Assembly: GCA_910585995.1 (NCBI GenBank) | Contig: CAJUGG010000087.1 | Location: forward strand, 1 to 30,901 | Length of the DNA: 30,901 bases | Direction of reading: 5' to 3' | DNA from: an uncultured Lachnospiraceae bacterium | Lineage (GTDB): Bacteria > Bacillota > Clostridia > Lachnospirales > Lachnospiraceae | Shown here: positions 23,827-30,901 of the stretch, in pieces | Position numbering within the stretch: position 1 is the stretch's first letter | Layout of the letters: each line of letters starts with the position of its first letter | The notes under the pieces: model-generated | Told to the model about the DNA's origin: nothing | Seen by the model: only the letters and a program-made list of their open reading frames with translations | Databases searched by the model: none | Program-made: the position numbers and the translations under genes

Positions 23827-26118
23827 ATGGCTGCAGCAAAGGATATTCGAAAGGATGATAGAAATATTAAGGTGATGGAGGACTTTACAAGTCCGGATGC
23901 CTTATATCAGGAATTGATAAAAAGTGTGACAAGATATCATCCGTCTACGGACATTTCCATGATCGAGAGGGCATATCAGATTGCCAAGGATGCGCATAAA
24001 GATCAGGTGCGCAAATCCGGGGAACCTTATATTATCCATCCGATCTGTGTGGGAATTATCTTGGCGGATCTAGAGCTGGATAAGGAGAGTATCGTCGCCG
24101 GACTTCTGCACGATGTCGTGGAGGACACGCCCATGACCACAGAGGATGTGGCAGAGATTTTCGGTGGCGAGGTGGCGCTTTTAGTGGATGGTGTCACGAA
24201 ATTGGGACAGTTGAGTTATTCTGCGGACAAGGTGGATGAGCAGGCGGAGAACTTAAGGAAGATGTTTTTGGCCATGGCAAAAGATATCCGCGTGATCCTG
24301 ATTAAGTTAGCGGACCGCCTGCACAATATGCGCACACTGAAATATATGCGTCCCGAAAAACAGCGGGAGAAAGCCAGAGAGACCATGGATATCTATGCGC
24401 CGATTGCGCAGCGCTTGGGGATCTCCAAAGTAAAGATCGAGCTGGATGATCTGGCTTTAAAGTATTTAGAGCCGGAAGTGTATTATGACCTGGTAGCGCA
24501 GATCTCCGATAAAAAGAGTGTCCGGGAAAAATACGTACAGTCCATTGTGGCAGAAGTAAGACAGCATATGGAAAATGCCAATATCGAGGCAGATGTCAAA
24601 GGCCGCGTCAAGCATTTTTTCAGTATCTATAAAAAGATGGTCAACCAGGATAAGACGCTGGATCAGATCTATGATCTGTTTGCGGTGCGGATTCTGGTAG
24701 AGTCAGTCAAGGACTGCTATGGGGCGCTGGGTGTGATCCATGAGATGTATAAGCCCATACCGGGTCGGTTCAAAGACTATATCGCGATGCCAAAGCCCAA
24801 TATGTATCAGTCTCTACACACCACGTTAATTGGTCCCAAAGGACAGCCTTTTGAGATCCAGATCAGGACCTATGAGATGCACCGTACAGCCGAGTATGGA
24901 ATCGCTGCCCACTGGAAATATAAGGAGAGTGGCGGCAGCACCCAGCAGAATGTGGAAGGAAAAGACAGCGCGGAGGCAAAGCTGACCTGGCTTCGCCAGA
25001 TCCTCGAATGGCAGCAGGATGAGTCTGACAACCGGGAATTTATGGATCTTTTAAAGAGTGACCTGGATCTGTTCTCAGACAGCGTCTACTGCTTTACGCC
25101 AGGCGGCGATGTGAAGATCTTGCGGACGGGCGCCAACCCCATCGACTTTGCCTACACCATCCACAGCGCGGTGGGGAATAAGATGATCGGCGCCAGAGTT
25201 AACGGGAAGCTGGTGCCTATTGACTATGTGATTCGCACCGGCGATCGGGTGGAGATCATCACTTCTCAAAACTCCAAAGGTCCAAGCCGTGACTGGCTGA
25301 ATATCGTCAAGACCACACAGGCGAAAAACAAGATCAATCAATGGTTTAAGACTGAGTTCAAAGAGAGCAATATCATCAAAGGAAAAGACTTGATCGCCCA
25401 GTACTGTAAGATGAAGGGGATTCTGATGCCTCAGATTCAAAAGGCGGAATACCAGGAGAGCGTACTTAGAAAATACGGTTTCAGGGACTGGGATTCTGTA
25501 ATGGCAGCAGTGGGACATGGAGGACTCAAAGAAGGCCAGGTCGTCAACCGCTTGGTGGAAGAGTACGAAAAAGCTAGGAAAAAAGCAGTGACAGATGCTC
25601 AGATCCTAGAGAGCGTCGGTGAAGCAAAAGAACAGAAGTTTCGGATCGCCAAGTCCAAAAGCGGTATCGTGGTCAAAGGGATCGATGATGTGGCGGTTCG
25701 CTTTTCCAGGTGCTGCAACCCGGTGCCTGGGGATGAGATCGTAGGCTTTGTGACCAGAGGCCGCGGTGTGACCATCCATCGGACAGACTGTGTCAATATG
25801 TTGCACTTGGTGGAGTCAGAAAGAGAGCGTCTGATCGATGCCGAATGGCAGGGCGGGGCGCAGATGAATGCGGGAGAAAAATATGTTACCGAGATTAAGA
25901 TCTACGCCAGCAACCGTACCGGACTTGTAGCAGATGTCTCCAGGATACTGAGTGAGAGAAATATTGATGTGATCTCTATGGACGTGCGCACCAACAAAAA
26001 GGGAACGGCTACTTTTTCCCTGAGTTTTGCCATATCCAGTGTCGAAGAACTGAATAAAATCATCGAGAAAATCCGGCAGGTGGAGAGTATCTTGGATATC
26101 GACCGTTCTGTCAGTTAA
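23827..26118 (+). CDS. rel: Bifunctional (p)ppGpp synthetase/hydrolase (RelA/SpoT homologue)
   Basis: Long Rel enzyme of the stringent response; makes and degrades (p)ppGpp at the ribosome. About 763 aa from the ATG at 23827 (GGTGAT nearby); ATGs at 23809 and 23821 are alternatives with poor ribosome sites. Domains: hydrolase (about 45-200) with HDVVEDT and the metal/nucleotide residues LADRLHNMRTL intact, so hydrolysis should work; synthetase (about 220-390) with HFFSIYKKM and KPNMYQSLHTT; TGS (about 415-475, VYCFTPGGDVKILRTGANPI); helical and zinc-finger/CC region with FSRCCNPVPGDEIVGF; C-terminal ACT domain. Confidence 0.95.
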   Translation: MAAAKDIRKDDRNIKVMEDFTSPDALYQELIKSVTRYHPSTDISMIERAYQIAKDAHKDQVRKSGEPYIIHPICVGIILADLELDKESIVAGLLHDVVEDTPMTTEDVAEIFGGEVALLVDGVTKLGQLSYSADKVDEQAENLRKMFLAMAKDIRVILIKLADRLHNMRTLKYMRPEKQREKARETMDIYAPIAQRLGISKVKIELDDLALKYLEPEVYYDLVAQISDKKSVREKYVQSIVAEVRQHMENANIEADVKGRVKHFFSIYKKMVNQDKTLDQIYDLFAVRILVESVKDCYGALGVIHEMYKPIPGRFKDYIAMPKPNMYQSLHTTLIGPKGQPFEIQIRTYEMHRTAEYGIAAHWKYKESGGSTQQNVEGKDSAEAKLTWLRQILEWQQDESDNREFMDLLKSDLDLFSDSVYCFTPGGDVKILRTGANPIDFAYTIHSAVGNKMIGARVNGKLVPIDYVIRTGDRVEIITSQNSKGPSRDWLNIVKTTQAKNKINQWFKTEFKESNIIKGKDLIAQYCKMKGILMPQIQKAEYQESVLRKYGFRDWDSVMAAVGHGGLKEGQVVNRLVEEYEKARKKAVTDAQILESVGEAKEQKFRIAKSKSGIVVKGIDDVAVRFSRCCNPVPGDEIVGFVTRGRGVTIHRTDCVNMLHLVESERERLIDAEWQGGAQMNAGEKYVTEIKIYASNRTGLVADVSRILSERNIDVISMDVRTNKKGTATFSLSFAISSVEELNKIIEKIRQVESILDIDRSVS

Positions 26119-26166
26119 GCCTGATTAGTGAAACTTTTAACAATAGAACTTAGAGAAGAGGTAAGG

Positions 26167-26799
26167 ATGGCAAAGTGTAAGATTTCGTCGCTTGTAGTGG
26201 GCGCATGGATGGTAAACTGTTGGTTTTTGGTAAATGAAGACACGAAAGAAGCATTGGTATTTGATCCAGGGGACGAGGCAGAACGGATCTTAGATTATGC
26301 AGATCAAAGAGGGTGGAAAATCTCTGCGATTCTGCTGACTCATGGACACTCGGATCATATTGCCGGAGTCCATGCACTGAAAGAGCTGACGAAGGCACCG
26401 GTCTATGCGCTGCAGGAGGAAAAGGAGATGCTTTTAGATCCGCATCTGAACATGTCGGATACCATGACCAGTTATGGGGTAACGGTGAAGGCAGACACAT
26501 ATGTGCAGGACGGACAGGAACTGACACTGTCAGAGATCCCGCTGAAAGTGTTCCATACGCCAGGGCATACCCCAGGGGGGTGCTGCTATTATTGCGAAGA
26601 AGCAGGCTGTGTGTTTGCTGGAGATACGTTGTTTTTGGGGTCTGTGGGACGCAGTGACTTTCCAGGCGGAAGTATGTCAGAACTGGCGCGTTCGATCAGA
26701 GAAAAATTATTTTTGCTGCCGGATGAGACGGTCGTCTATCCAGGTCATGGGGAGGAGACGACCATCGCATATGAAAAGGCACATAATCCATTTGTGTAG
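26167..26799 (+). CDS. Metallo-beta-lactamase-fold hydrolase (glyoxalase II-like)
   Basis: Cytoplasmic metal-dependent hydrolase, 210 aa from the ATG at 26167 (GAGGTAAGG upstream; a GTG 13 codons earlier is less likely). Metal ligands: THGHSDHIAG, then HTPGHTPGGCCYY, FAGDTLF and VYPGHGEET. This set and length match the YcbL/GloB-like group of hydroxyacylglutathione-hydrolase-type proteins. True glutathione-thioester activity is doubtful in a clostridial setting; another thioester or phosphoester may be the substrate. It lies 48 bp after rel, a neighbourhood I recall as recurrent. Its stop is only 4 bp from the convergent chemoreceptor gene, with no terminator visible. Confidence 0.9.
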   Translation: MAKCKISSLVVGAWMVNCWFLVNEDTKEALVFDPGDEAERILDYADQRGWKISAILLTHGHSDHIAGVHALKELTKAPVYALQEEKEMLLDPHLNMSDTMTSYGVTVKADTYVQDGQELTLSEIPLKVFHTPGHTPGGCCYYCEEAGCVFAGDTLFLGSVGRSDFPGGSMSELARSIREKLFLLPDETVVYPGHGEETTIAYEKAHNPFV

Positions 26800-26803
26800 G
26801 GGA

Positions 26804-27733
26804 TTATTCTTTGATCATGGGAGATACCTGGGAGAGAAGGTTGTCAATGTCTTCAAACATGGCACTTTTGGTAGTTCCAAGGCGGCTGGCGCGGCCGATG
26901 TGTTTGACGACCTCCTGGTACTGTCCTTTGATCTTGTCGAAGAATCCGCACAGGGTATCTAAGGCAGTGCGGGAGGAGCCGATCACTTCCGAGATCTGGG
27001 TGTGTACAAGCGTAGCGCCTTCCGCAGCCTGAGAGATCTTGTCAAACATCTCATAAGTCTCCTGGACTTTGTCAAGGCTCTGTCCTAAAGCCTCTTTGGA
27101 GGTGTCGATCTTTTCACTTAAGTTATTGGCTCCGTGTTCCACATCTTTCAGGCCAAAGTCTACTTCGGCTGCTAATTCTTTAATCTCATCGGCTAATTTT
27201 TTGACTTCCACAGCCACTACAGCAAATCCTTTTCCTTTTTCACCGGCTCTGGCAGCTTCGATCGAGGCATTGATGGCGAGAATATTGGTCTGGTCAGCAA
27301 TGGATACGATCTTGGTCATCCGCTGTTTGATCTGTTCGACAGATTCTTTTAGTTCGGTAAATGTGGTTCCCATCTCATCAAAATGATTTTTGACCTCCAG
27401 GGAACTGTTTTTGAGCGTCTCCACTTCATCCTGGGCCTGGTCGACAGACTGAGCGATCTCATTTCTTACCGTGACAAATTGCTCAGAGGTCTCCTGGACG
27501 CTGCAGAAGTTGTCACCGAGATCCGTAAGCTTTTGCTGAAACTGTTCTGCTTCTCCCATCACGCTGCTGAAAGAAGAGCCTACGAGACTTAACTCCCACA
27601 AAGATTCGACTTCTTTGTGTACCAAGTCCGTGTGATATTGTTTTAAACTGTCGGTGACATAGAGAACAGGATATAAATCCTTCTCTTTCTTTTGATTTTT
27701 TTCTGTTTGTTTGTGATCTTTCCGAAACAACAT
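26804..27733 (-). CDS. Soluble methyl-accepting-chemotaxis-type signalling protein
   Basis: A 309-aa protein with the chemoreceptor signalling hairpin and no membrane helix. Residues 1-45 are a charged N-terminus. A long coiled coil follows (about 45-300) with the hairpin tip near 145-185 (DQTNILAINASIEAARAG, then GKGFAVVAVEVKKLADE), the CheA/CheW contact region. No ligand domain (PAS, Cache, globin) is seen in the chain. The upstream gene, 19 bp away, encodes a FIST sensor protein, which could supply ligand binding in trans. No che or flagellar genes lie in the window. The C-terminal 20 residues are atypical and hold no clear CheR pentapeptide. Confidence 0.9.
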   Translation of the reverse strand: MLFRKDHKQTEKNQKKEKDLYPVLYVTDSLKQYHTDLVHKEVESLWELSLVGSSFSSVMGEAEQFQQKLTDLGDNFCSVQETSEQFVTVRNEIAQSVDQAQDEVETLKNSSLEVKNHFDEMGTTFTELKESVEQIKQRMTKIVSIADQTNILAINASIEAARAGEKGKGFAVVAVEVKKLADEIKELAAEVDFGLKDVEHGANNLSEKIDTSKEALGQSLDKVQETYEMFDKISQAAEGATLVHTQISEVIGSSRTALDTLCGFFDKIKGQYQEVVKHIGRASRLGTTKSAMFEDIDNLLSQVSPMIKE

Positions 27734-27752
27734 AGCAATTCTCCTGATTCAC

Positions 27753-28829
27753 TTATTCAAATACCACACAGGTCATGGACTGGTTGACAAACTGGTTGTT
27801 GTAGTGTTCGCCATATCCTACAAGTCCCGCATGGTCTCCTAATGTATGCATCTCTTTCAGATATTCCTGCATATAGCCATTCTCACTGAATAGTTTGTAG
27901 CGGAACAGACAGTTGATGGAGAAGACAGCAGAGCGTCTGGGGAAATCTGTACGGATCTTCTGGATGGTATCATGCACGACTTTCCTATAATCGGCCAGTT
28001 CCAGAAGCACTAATACGTCCGAATCGTTGACCTGTCTGAAACATGCCAGGGCATTTCCGCTTACTTCTTTGATGGAGATGATACAGGTGTCATCCCCGTT
28101 GATCTTTCCAAAAGGATTTTTAAAGGTCTGGGTCAGGATCTGATGTTCTGTTACATGAAGGATATCCTGATAGACCTGTCTCGCTGGTTTTCCATTCAGA
28201 GAACCTATGATGTAGCGGGCCTTATCTGTCCCGGAGGCGATAAACCGATAATTGCCCATCTGCTGGTAGATATTTTCTTTATATGCTTTGACTTTGCCGC
28301 CCAGATTTTTTATCAGAGCATAGGCAACGGAATCTTCATAGATTTTGCCATTTGCGGATACCTTGCCTCCATCACCGGTGCCGCCTACCAAAGAGACATT
28401 TCTGTGCCTTAGTGCAGTATGTATGGTGGTCAGCATACAGGCATCGTTGCCGGCGCAAAAGTCGATGCAGATGGTATCTGCCTGGGAGGCGTTTATTTCT
28501 CTTAAGTCTTTCTCTAACCGCCGGATATATTTGACCGGCATGACAGATACTTGTTCTAGCACATTGGCAGCAGCCTTAACACCATTTAAAAAGGCGACGA
28601 CACCTACACCGCTTTCTGTCACTCTTGTGTCATAGCACATCCCAATGCATCCAATGCTTGGAACTTTTGGATAGAGTTCCTCCAATTCTTTGACATGTTT
28701 CTCAAACTGGTTGTTATTGGACATTAGTAGAATCAACTGAGGATTGGAGAGGCCATGAACGGCTTCCCTTAAATCTCCGCGCTGGCTCATAGCAAAAAAC
28801 TGTTTCACTGCAATATTCCTCTCTTCCAT
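27753..28829 (-). CDS. FIST-domain sensory protein
   Basis: Predicted cytoplasmic sensor with FIST_N (about 30-200) and FIST_C (about 210-340) domains, a pair linked in other bacteria to small-molecule (amino-acid-like) sensing and signal transduction. Seen: SIGCIGMCYDTRVTESGVG and LVGGTGDGGKVSANGKIYED, typical of FIST_N, then NPFGKINGDDTCI with an ACFRQVNDSD stretch, and the end GLVGYGEHYNNQFVNQSMT. The start is set at the ATG 28829 (358 aa) because the longer frame to 28928 runs over a good promoter. A GTG at 28808 with GAGG upstream is an alternative. It is first gene of a pair with the soluble chemoreceptor. Confidence 0.87.
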   Translation of the reverse strand: MEERNIAVKQFFAMSQRGDLREAVHGLSNPQLILLMSNNNQFEKHVKELEELYPKVPSIGCIGMCYDTRVTESGVGVVAFLNGVKAAANVLEQVSVMPVKYIRRLEKDLREINASQADTICIDFCAGNDACMLTTIHTALRHRNVSLVGGTGDGGKVSANGKIYEDSVAYALIKNLGGKVKAYKENIYQQMGNYRFIASGTDKARYIIGSLNGKPARQVYQDILHVTEHQILTQTFKNPFGKINGDDTCIISIKEVSGNALACFRQVNDSDVLVLLELADYRKVVHDTIQKIRTDFPRRSAVFSINCLFRYKLFSENGYMQEYLKEMHTLGDHAGLVGYGEHYNNQFVNQSMTCVVFE

Positions 28830-28856
28830 ATTTTTATGGTTGCATGACGCAAGACT

Positions 28857-28886
28857 ATTATACTGGATAATGCTAAAGAGCGTCAA
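28857..28886 (-). promoter_or_regulatory. Promoter of the FIST-chemoreceptor pair
   Basis: On the minus strand TTGACG (28886-28881), 18-bp spacer, TATAAT (28862-28857). The predicted start (about 28850) leaves a leader of about 20 nt before the ATG at 28829. Confidence 0.7.
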
Positions 28887-28984
28887 GATAAATCGAATTA
28901 AAAACAGAAAGAGAAAGGGGGGAGACATTTGACAAAATTGGTGTTAGAATACAGAGGATAATGAGGAAAGGGAATATAGAAGAT

Positions 28985-30430
28985 ATGATTGAGATAATTG
29001 TAAACAGACCTAGTTTTGAATATGATATTCATTCTCTTGTAAAAGCATTTTTTCCAAAGGAAGAAGTGTCGGTCCGGGTGCAGGAGGCGTTTTTGCAAAA
29101 GACAGTGCTTCGGATGGCAGTTGGTTTTACAGAGGAAGAAGTGCAGATCCGGTTGTGGAAAGGGGAATTACTAGTCGTACAGAAGAGAAAAGAGATCGAC
29201 TGTGATGACCGCAAAGAGACGAAAAATCGCTTAAAGCGCCTGATCTACGATGTGCTGTCTGCATATACCCATAAAGAACTTCCCTGGGGGACACTTACCG
29301 GCATACGGCCTGCGAAGATCGCCATGCAGTTGTTGGAGGCAGGAAAGAGCAATGTGGAGATCGCAGAATATATGCGCAGCACCTATCTGGCCAGTAAGGA
29401 GAAAGTGGCGCTCAGTGTGATGATCGCCAATCGGGAGCGGCATGTGTTAAATAAGATCGACTATCAAAATGGATATAGTTTGTATGTAGGCATACCATTT
29501 TGCCCCAGTACCTGCTTGTATTGTTCTTTTACATCCTATCCATTGGCAAAGTGGGAAAAGCACATGGATGACTACTTAGAGGCACTATTTCAGGAGCTTG
29601 ATGACTTGTCTGCTAATTTTCGTCATAAAAAGCTGCATACGCTCTATATTGGAGGGGGTACTCCCACAACCTTAAGTCCAGAACGGATGGAGCGGCTGCT
29701 GACCAAGATCGAAAAGTCCGTGGATACTGAGCATCTGCAGGAATATACTGTAGAAGCAGGAAGGCCGGACAGTATCACCAGAGAGAAACTTCAGGTCCTT
29801 TTGGAGCATGGAATTGATAGGATCTCCATCAATCCACAGACGATGAAAAATGAGACACTGCGCATTATCGGACGTCATCATACGGCGGAACAGACCAAGG
29901 AAGCCTATGCGCTGGCAAGAGAGATGGGATTTTCCCATATCAATATGGACTTGATCATTGGCCTTCCAGGAGAAGGATATGAAGATGTGGAACATACCAT
30001 GCAGGAGATTAGTAAGTTAGAGCCGGACAGCGTTACGATACACTCCCTGGCTATTAAACGGGCAGCAAGACTGAATCTCTTCCGGGAACAGTATGAGGAG
30101 ATGGGGCTTGAGAACAATATGCAGATCATGGACATGACCGCCAGATATTGTGCCGAGATGGGACTTTCCCCCTATTATATGTATCGGCAGAAAAACATGG
30201 CCGGGAACTTTGAAAATGTAGGCTATGCAAAGCCTGGCAAGGCAGGGCTTTACAATATTTTGATGATGGAGGAGAAACAGACCATAGTTGCCTGCGGCGC
30301 CGGGAGCGTATCGAAAAGGGTATACCCTGACGGACGGATCGAGAGATGCGAAAATGTCAAGGATGTAGCGTCTTTCATAGAAAGAATCGACGAGATGATT
30401 GAGAGAAAACGGAAACTTCTTGAAGATTAA
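28985..30430 (+). CDS. hemZ: Coproporphyrinogen dehydrogenase-like radical-SAM protein HemZ
   Basis: Oxygen-independent coproporphyrinogen-III-oxidase family protein, 481 aa from the ATG at 28985. That start gives the family-like MIEIIVNRPSFEYDIHSLV; an ATG at 28961 with GAGG 3 bp before it is the alternative. The N-terminal HemZ-specific region (1-155) includes YTHKELPWGTLTGIRPAK. The SAM cluster is Cys173-x3-Cys177-x2-Cys180 (CPSTCLYCSF), followed by YIGGGTPT, EAGRPDSI and MDLIIGLPGE. No other haem genes are near, and many gut Clostridia with hemZ lack a full haem route, so the true substrate in this organism is open. Confidence 0.93.
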   Translation: MIEIIVNRPSFEYDIHSLVKAFFPKEEVSVRVQEAFLQKTVLRMAVGFTEEEVQIRLWKGELLVVQKRKEIDCDDRKETKNRLKRLIYDVLSAYTHKELPWGTLTGIRPAKIAMQLLEAGKSNVEIAEYMRSTYLASKEKVALSVMIANRERHVLNKIDYQNGYSLYVGIPFCPSTCLYCSFTSYPLAKWEKHMDDYLEALFQELDDLSANFRHKKLHTLYIGGGTPTTLSPERMERLLTKIEKSVDTEHLQEYTVEAGRPDSITREKLQVLLEHGIDRISINPQTMKNETLRIIGRHHTAEQTKEAYALAREMGFSHINMDLIIGLPGEGYEDVEHTMQEISKLEPDSVTIHSLAIKRAARLNLFREQYEEMGLENNMQIMDMTARYCAEMGLSPYYMYRQKNMAGNFENVGYAKPGKAGLYNILMMEEKQTIVACGAGSVSKRVYPDGRIERCENVKDVASFIERIDEMIERKRKLLED

Positions 30431-30444
30431 AAAGAGTTTCTGTT

Positions 30445-30483
30445 GTACATCAAAATGGGGTTAGTACATCAATTGTACATCAA
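30445..30483 (+). repeat. Three direct copies of GTACATCAA after hemZ
   Basis: GTACATCAA at 30445-30453, 30464-30472 and 30475-30483 (start-to-start 19 and 11 bp), 15 bp after the hemZ stop. A reversed partial form (TTGATG-A-TGTA) follows near 30513. It may be a protein-binding cluster. The rest of 30431-30621 holds only the terminator-like hairpin. Confidence 0.6.
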
Positions 30484-30546
30484 TTTTTTACCCGGTAGTA
30501 CTGAATAATACTTGATGATGTAGAGGAACAACCTAATATAGTGCCT

Positions 30547-30588
30547 AAAGGACAATCTTATTCTAACGAATAGGACTGTCCTTTTTTG
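30547..30588 (+). terminator. Terminator-like hairpin between hemZ and the DUF6075 gene
   Basis: AAAGGACA (30547-30554) pairs with TGTCCTTT (30577-30584), inner TATTC-TAAC-GAATA, then a T-run to 30587. Only 34 bp separate it from the next ATG, with no full promoter in between, so it may attenuate expression of the next gene. Confidence 0.8.
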
Positions 30589-30621
30589 TTATAGTCAATC
30601 ATCAAGAATGGAGGAAAAAGT

Positions 30622-30901
30622 ATGAGTAGTACAGCGTTAGGAGCAGAAAAAGCGATTATTTTTATCAGCGATGCACATGAAAAATTCTACTACGAGAAAT
30701 TGAAAGTAGTCAGGTATCAGGATGTATACCACAAGGCACTTGTATATTGTCTTGGTATCAGCGATGACACAAGAAGAAATATCAAAAGCAGTTATAACTT
30801 TAAGACAGGCTGTGTAAAAACGGTGTGTCAGCATGAAGACTGGCAGACCGGCGGGAGCTTAAAAGCAGTCAGGATGGCGTTTAACCTTTACTGCAATGGT
30901 A
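30622..30901 (+). CDS. DUF6075-type protein (3'-truncated by window end)
   Basis: The function is unknown. 93 codons are visible from an ATG with GGAGG 9 bp upstream; the frame stays open to the last base. The product begins MSSTALGAEKAIIFISDAHE and continues with KLKVVRYQDVYHKALVYCLGIS and AFNLYCNG. I recognise this as the DUF6075 pattern, found in Clostridia and often on integrative elements. Two Cys lie in a GCVKTVCQHE segment. It is preceded by a hairpin with T-run and may mark the beginning of an accessory region beyond the window; this last point is inference. Confidence 0.7.
   Translation, partial: MSSTALGAEKAIIFISDAHEKFYYEKLKVVRYQDVYHKALVYCLGISDDTRRNIKSSYNFKTGCVKTVCQHEDWQTGGSLKAVRMAFNLYCNG

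Noticed and set aside
28830..28928. Hydrophobic N-terminal extension of the FIST protein that looks like a signal peptide
   Set aside because: A TTGACG-N18-TATAAT promoter lies inside this stretch on the same strand, so it is not transcribed with the gene.
28929..28934. TTGACA upstream of hemZ
   Set aside because: No acceptable -10 within 16-18 bp (TAGAAT at 10 and GATAAT at 22), so the hemZ promoter is left unassigned.

Overview
The window looks like the chromosome of a gut-type Lachnospiraceae (Clostridia, Bacillota). The support is a SCIFF peptide with its radical-SAM maturase, HemZ, a free-standing AICAR transformylase next to a PurO-type IMP cyclohydrolase, class II GalT, a fused SecDF, and small proteins of families I recall as typical of Lachnospiraceae (DUF6465, DUF6472, DUF6075). 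AGGAGG-like ribosome sites and near-consensus sigma-A promoters fit this. No rRNA, tRNA, CRISPR array, transposase or phage gene was seen.

Layout. 1-3392: end of a beta-glucoside PTS gene (start lies outside the window), a 6-phospho-beta-glucosidase and a terminator. 3467-5667 (minus): purO-purH behind a promoter, a ZTP (pfl) riboswitch and an overlapping intrinsic terminator. 5677-8357 (minus): galK-galT with a long hairpin-bearing leader; its promoter overlaps that of a divergent AraC regulator (8596-9489). 9510-9848 (minus): DUF6465 protein with a Lys/Ala-rich tail. 9849-10208: gene-free, with two promoters and a possibly structured stretch. 10209-12158: zinc-ribbon/membrane/leucine-rich-repeat protein. 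12341-13940: divergent rrf2 regulator and cysK with operator-like palindromes between them. 14165-15655 (minus): aldose-1-epimerase-like gene and deoC. 15762-17548: DUF6472, a DNA-deoxyinosine glycosylase/YbaK fusion, and rubrerythrin. 17637-21375: SCIFF precursor, terminator, maturase, secDF. 21493-26799: recJ, apt, bifunctional RelA/SpoT, metallo-beta-lactamase-fold hydrolase. 26804-28829 (minus): FIST sensor and soluble chemoreceptor-type protein. 28985-30430: hemZ. 30622-end: start of a DUF6075 gene.

How the parts fit. Three sugar routes are present: PTS beta-glucosides, galactose by the Leloir route (no galE here), and an aldose epimerase with deoC. The last two purine steps are made by two separate proteins, and the RNA in front of them should sense ZTP, derived from the AICAR they consume. 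The recJ-to-hydrolase block is a housekeeping and stringent-response cluster.

The most unusual material is in the RNA and repeat structures. Two related large palindromes (12214-12333 and 13945-14159) each fill a junction between convergent genes. In the larger one, every transition I found between the arms keeps pairing in the minus-strand RNA only. Other points are the ZTP switch, hairpins in the leaders of galK, rrf2 and rubrerythrin, the glycosylase/YbaK fusion, and the FIST/chemoreceptor pair.
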